Part shown: positions 6,635 through 7,289 of the stretch, one piece after another | Position numbering within the stretch: the first letter of the stretch is position 1 | Layout: each line of letters starts with the position of its first letter | Assembly: GCA_938016235.1 (NCBI GenBank) | Contig: CALLPU010000453.1 | Location: forward strand, 1-7,289 | DNA from: an uncultured Granulosicoccus sp. | GTDB taxonomy: Bacteria; Pseudomonadota; Gammaproteobacteria; Granulosicoccales; Granulosicoccaceae | Direction: 5' to 3' | Length of the DNA stretch: 7,289 nt | The notes under the pieces: generated by a model | Databases searched by the model: none | Told to the model about the DNA's origin: nothing | What the model saw: only the letters and a program-made list of their open reading frames with translations | Made by a program: the position numbers and the translations under genes

Positions 6635-7289
6635 ATGGCATTTCTAACCGATACAGAAAAAACCATGCTCGTTGCCAAGATCAACGAGGCGGAATCCAGA
6701 ACGCGAGCTGAGATCGTGACTGTCATTGCTCAACAGAGCGATGGTTATCGGTACATCCCTCTGGTGTGGGCCGCCCTGATCGCATTGAGTATCCCAGGGT
6801 TGTATCACGCGTGGGTTGCGCTCGACACCGGTGGATGGTCTTCACCACAAGGCGGTGCCACCTCGTTAGAGCACTGGCTCTATCCATTGCAAGTACTCGT
6901 GTTTCTCGGCATGGGCATGATTTTCCAGCTGACGCCAGTACGCCTGTGGATGATTCCGGCGTCTGTTAAAAGGCTTCGAGCAAGCCGGCACGCCCGAGAA
7001 CAATTCTTCCTGCAACGTCTCCATGAGACAGAAGCACGAACTGGTATCCTGATTTTTGTATCAGTGGCCGAGCACTACGTGGAAATTATCGTGGACACCG
7101 GTATTGCGGCCGTCGTGGATAACACCATCTGGGATCAGACGGTAAACGAGTTCATCGAACACGTCCGCCGTGGTGATATTGCACTCGGATTTGAGAGCAC
7201 TATCGAGCACTGCCGTGAGGTGGTATGGGAACATTTTCCGGCACCGCACGGTCGACCCGACGAGCTCCCAAACCATCTCATCGAAGTCT
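6635..7289 (+). CDS. Second TPM-domain membrane protein, 3' end just beyond window (218 aa seen)
   Basis: The frame opens at ATG 6635, one base after the preceding TGA, and stays open to the window end. Residues 1-31 (MAFLTDTEKTMLVAKINEAESRTRAEIVTVI) match the first helix and strand of a TPM domain. Two hydrophobic segments follow (about 41-63 and 82-108) with a short polar loop between them. The domain then resumes with ARTGILIFVSVAEHYVEIIVDTGIAAVVDNTIW (134-166), the counterpart of the DNGVLVLVAP/VRIEVGYGL region of its neighbour, and VNEFIEHVRRGDIALGFESTI. There is no signal peptide; the first membrane segment probably serves for insertion. The visible end, DELPNHLIEV, resembles the usual terminus of such proteins (ELPNHL plus a few residues), so little seems missing. 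As third gene of the lemA operon it probably acts with LemA and the other TPM protein in the envelope. SD is weak; coupling to the upstream stop is likely. Confidence 0.9.
   Translation, partial: MAFLTDTEKTMLVAKINEAESRTRAEIVTVIAQQSDGYRYIPLVWAALIALSIPGLYHAWVALDTGGWSSPQGGATSLEHWLYPLQVLVFLGMGMIFQLTPVRLWMIPASVKRLRASRHAREQFFLQRLHETEARTGILIFVSVAEHYVEIIVDTGIAAVVDNTIWDQTVNEFIEHVRRGDIALGFESTIEHCREVVWEHFPAPHGRPDELPNHLIEV

Noticed and set aside
1..7289. tRNA, rRNA, CRISPR, insertion sequence or prophage attachment sites
   Set aside because: I looked on both strands and saw no cloverleaf, regularly spaced repeats, terminal inverted repeats or transposase/integrase motifs; gaps between genes are all under 100 bases.

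Overview
The window looks like a chromosomal segment from a Gammaproteobacterium. The main evidence is the ValS sequence, a YheS-type ABC-F ATPase, a DUF2970 protein with the GVQSRKNRERDFTQGKP-type core, and a LemA/TPM/TPM gene cluster. I cannot name the genus. There is no sign of phage, insertion sequence, plasmid, CRISPR or RNA genes. Coding density is high and no gap without a gene reaches 100 bases.

Layout. (1) Positions 1-1953, + strand: the C-terminal two thirds of valS (valyl-tRNA synthetase), whose 5' end lies outside the window. (2) Positions 1954-2004: a short gap between convergent genes, filled by a perfect 11-bp inverted repeat. (3) Positions 2005-4985, - strand: a compact three-gene set. 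In transcription order it holds yheS (ABC-F ATPase), a signal-peptide-bearing probable outer-membrane beta-strand protein of unknown function, and a small DUF2970 membrane protein. The gaps are 13 and 22 nt. (4) Positions 4986-5081: a divergent intergenic region with a candidate extended -10 promoter and a hairpin just before the lemA ribosome binding site. (5) Positions 5082-7289, + strand: lemA (as a lipoprotein), a secreted/membrane TPM-domain protein with a Gly-rich tail (YgcG type), and a second TPM protein with an internal transmembrane hairpin, cut by the window end close to its natural C-terminus. The gaps are 10 and 1 nt, so this looks like one operon.

Working together. valS and yheS belong to translation. 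The two genes behind yheS are envelope proteins, so that operon mixes ribosome and envelope functions. LemA plus two TPM proteins is a recurring but functionally obscure envelope cluster, and it is the nearest thing here to an uncharacterised system. The most distinctive point is that the second TPM protein aligns with the first on either side of an inserted membrane hairpin. I see no evidence for a defence system, biosynthetic cluster or other clearly new system.
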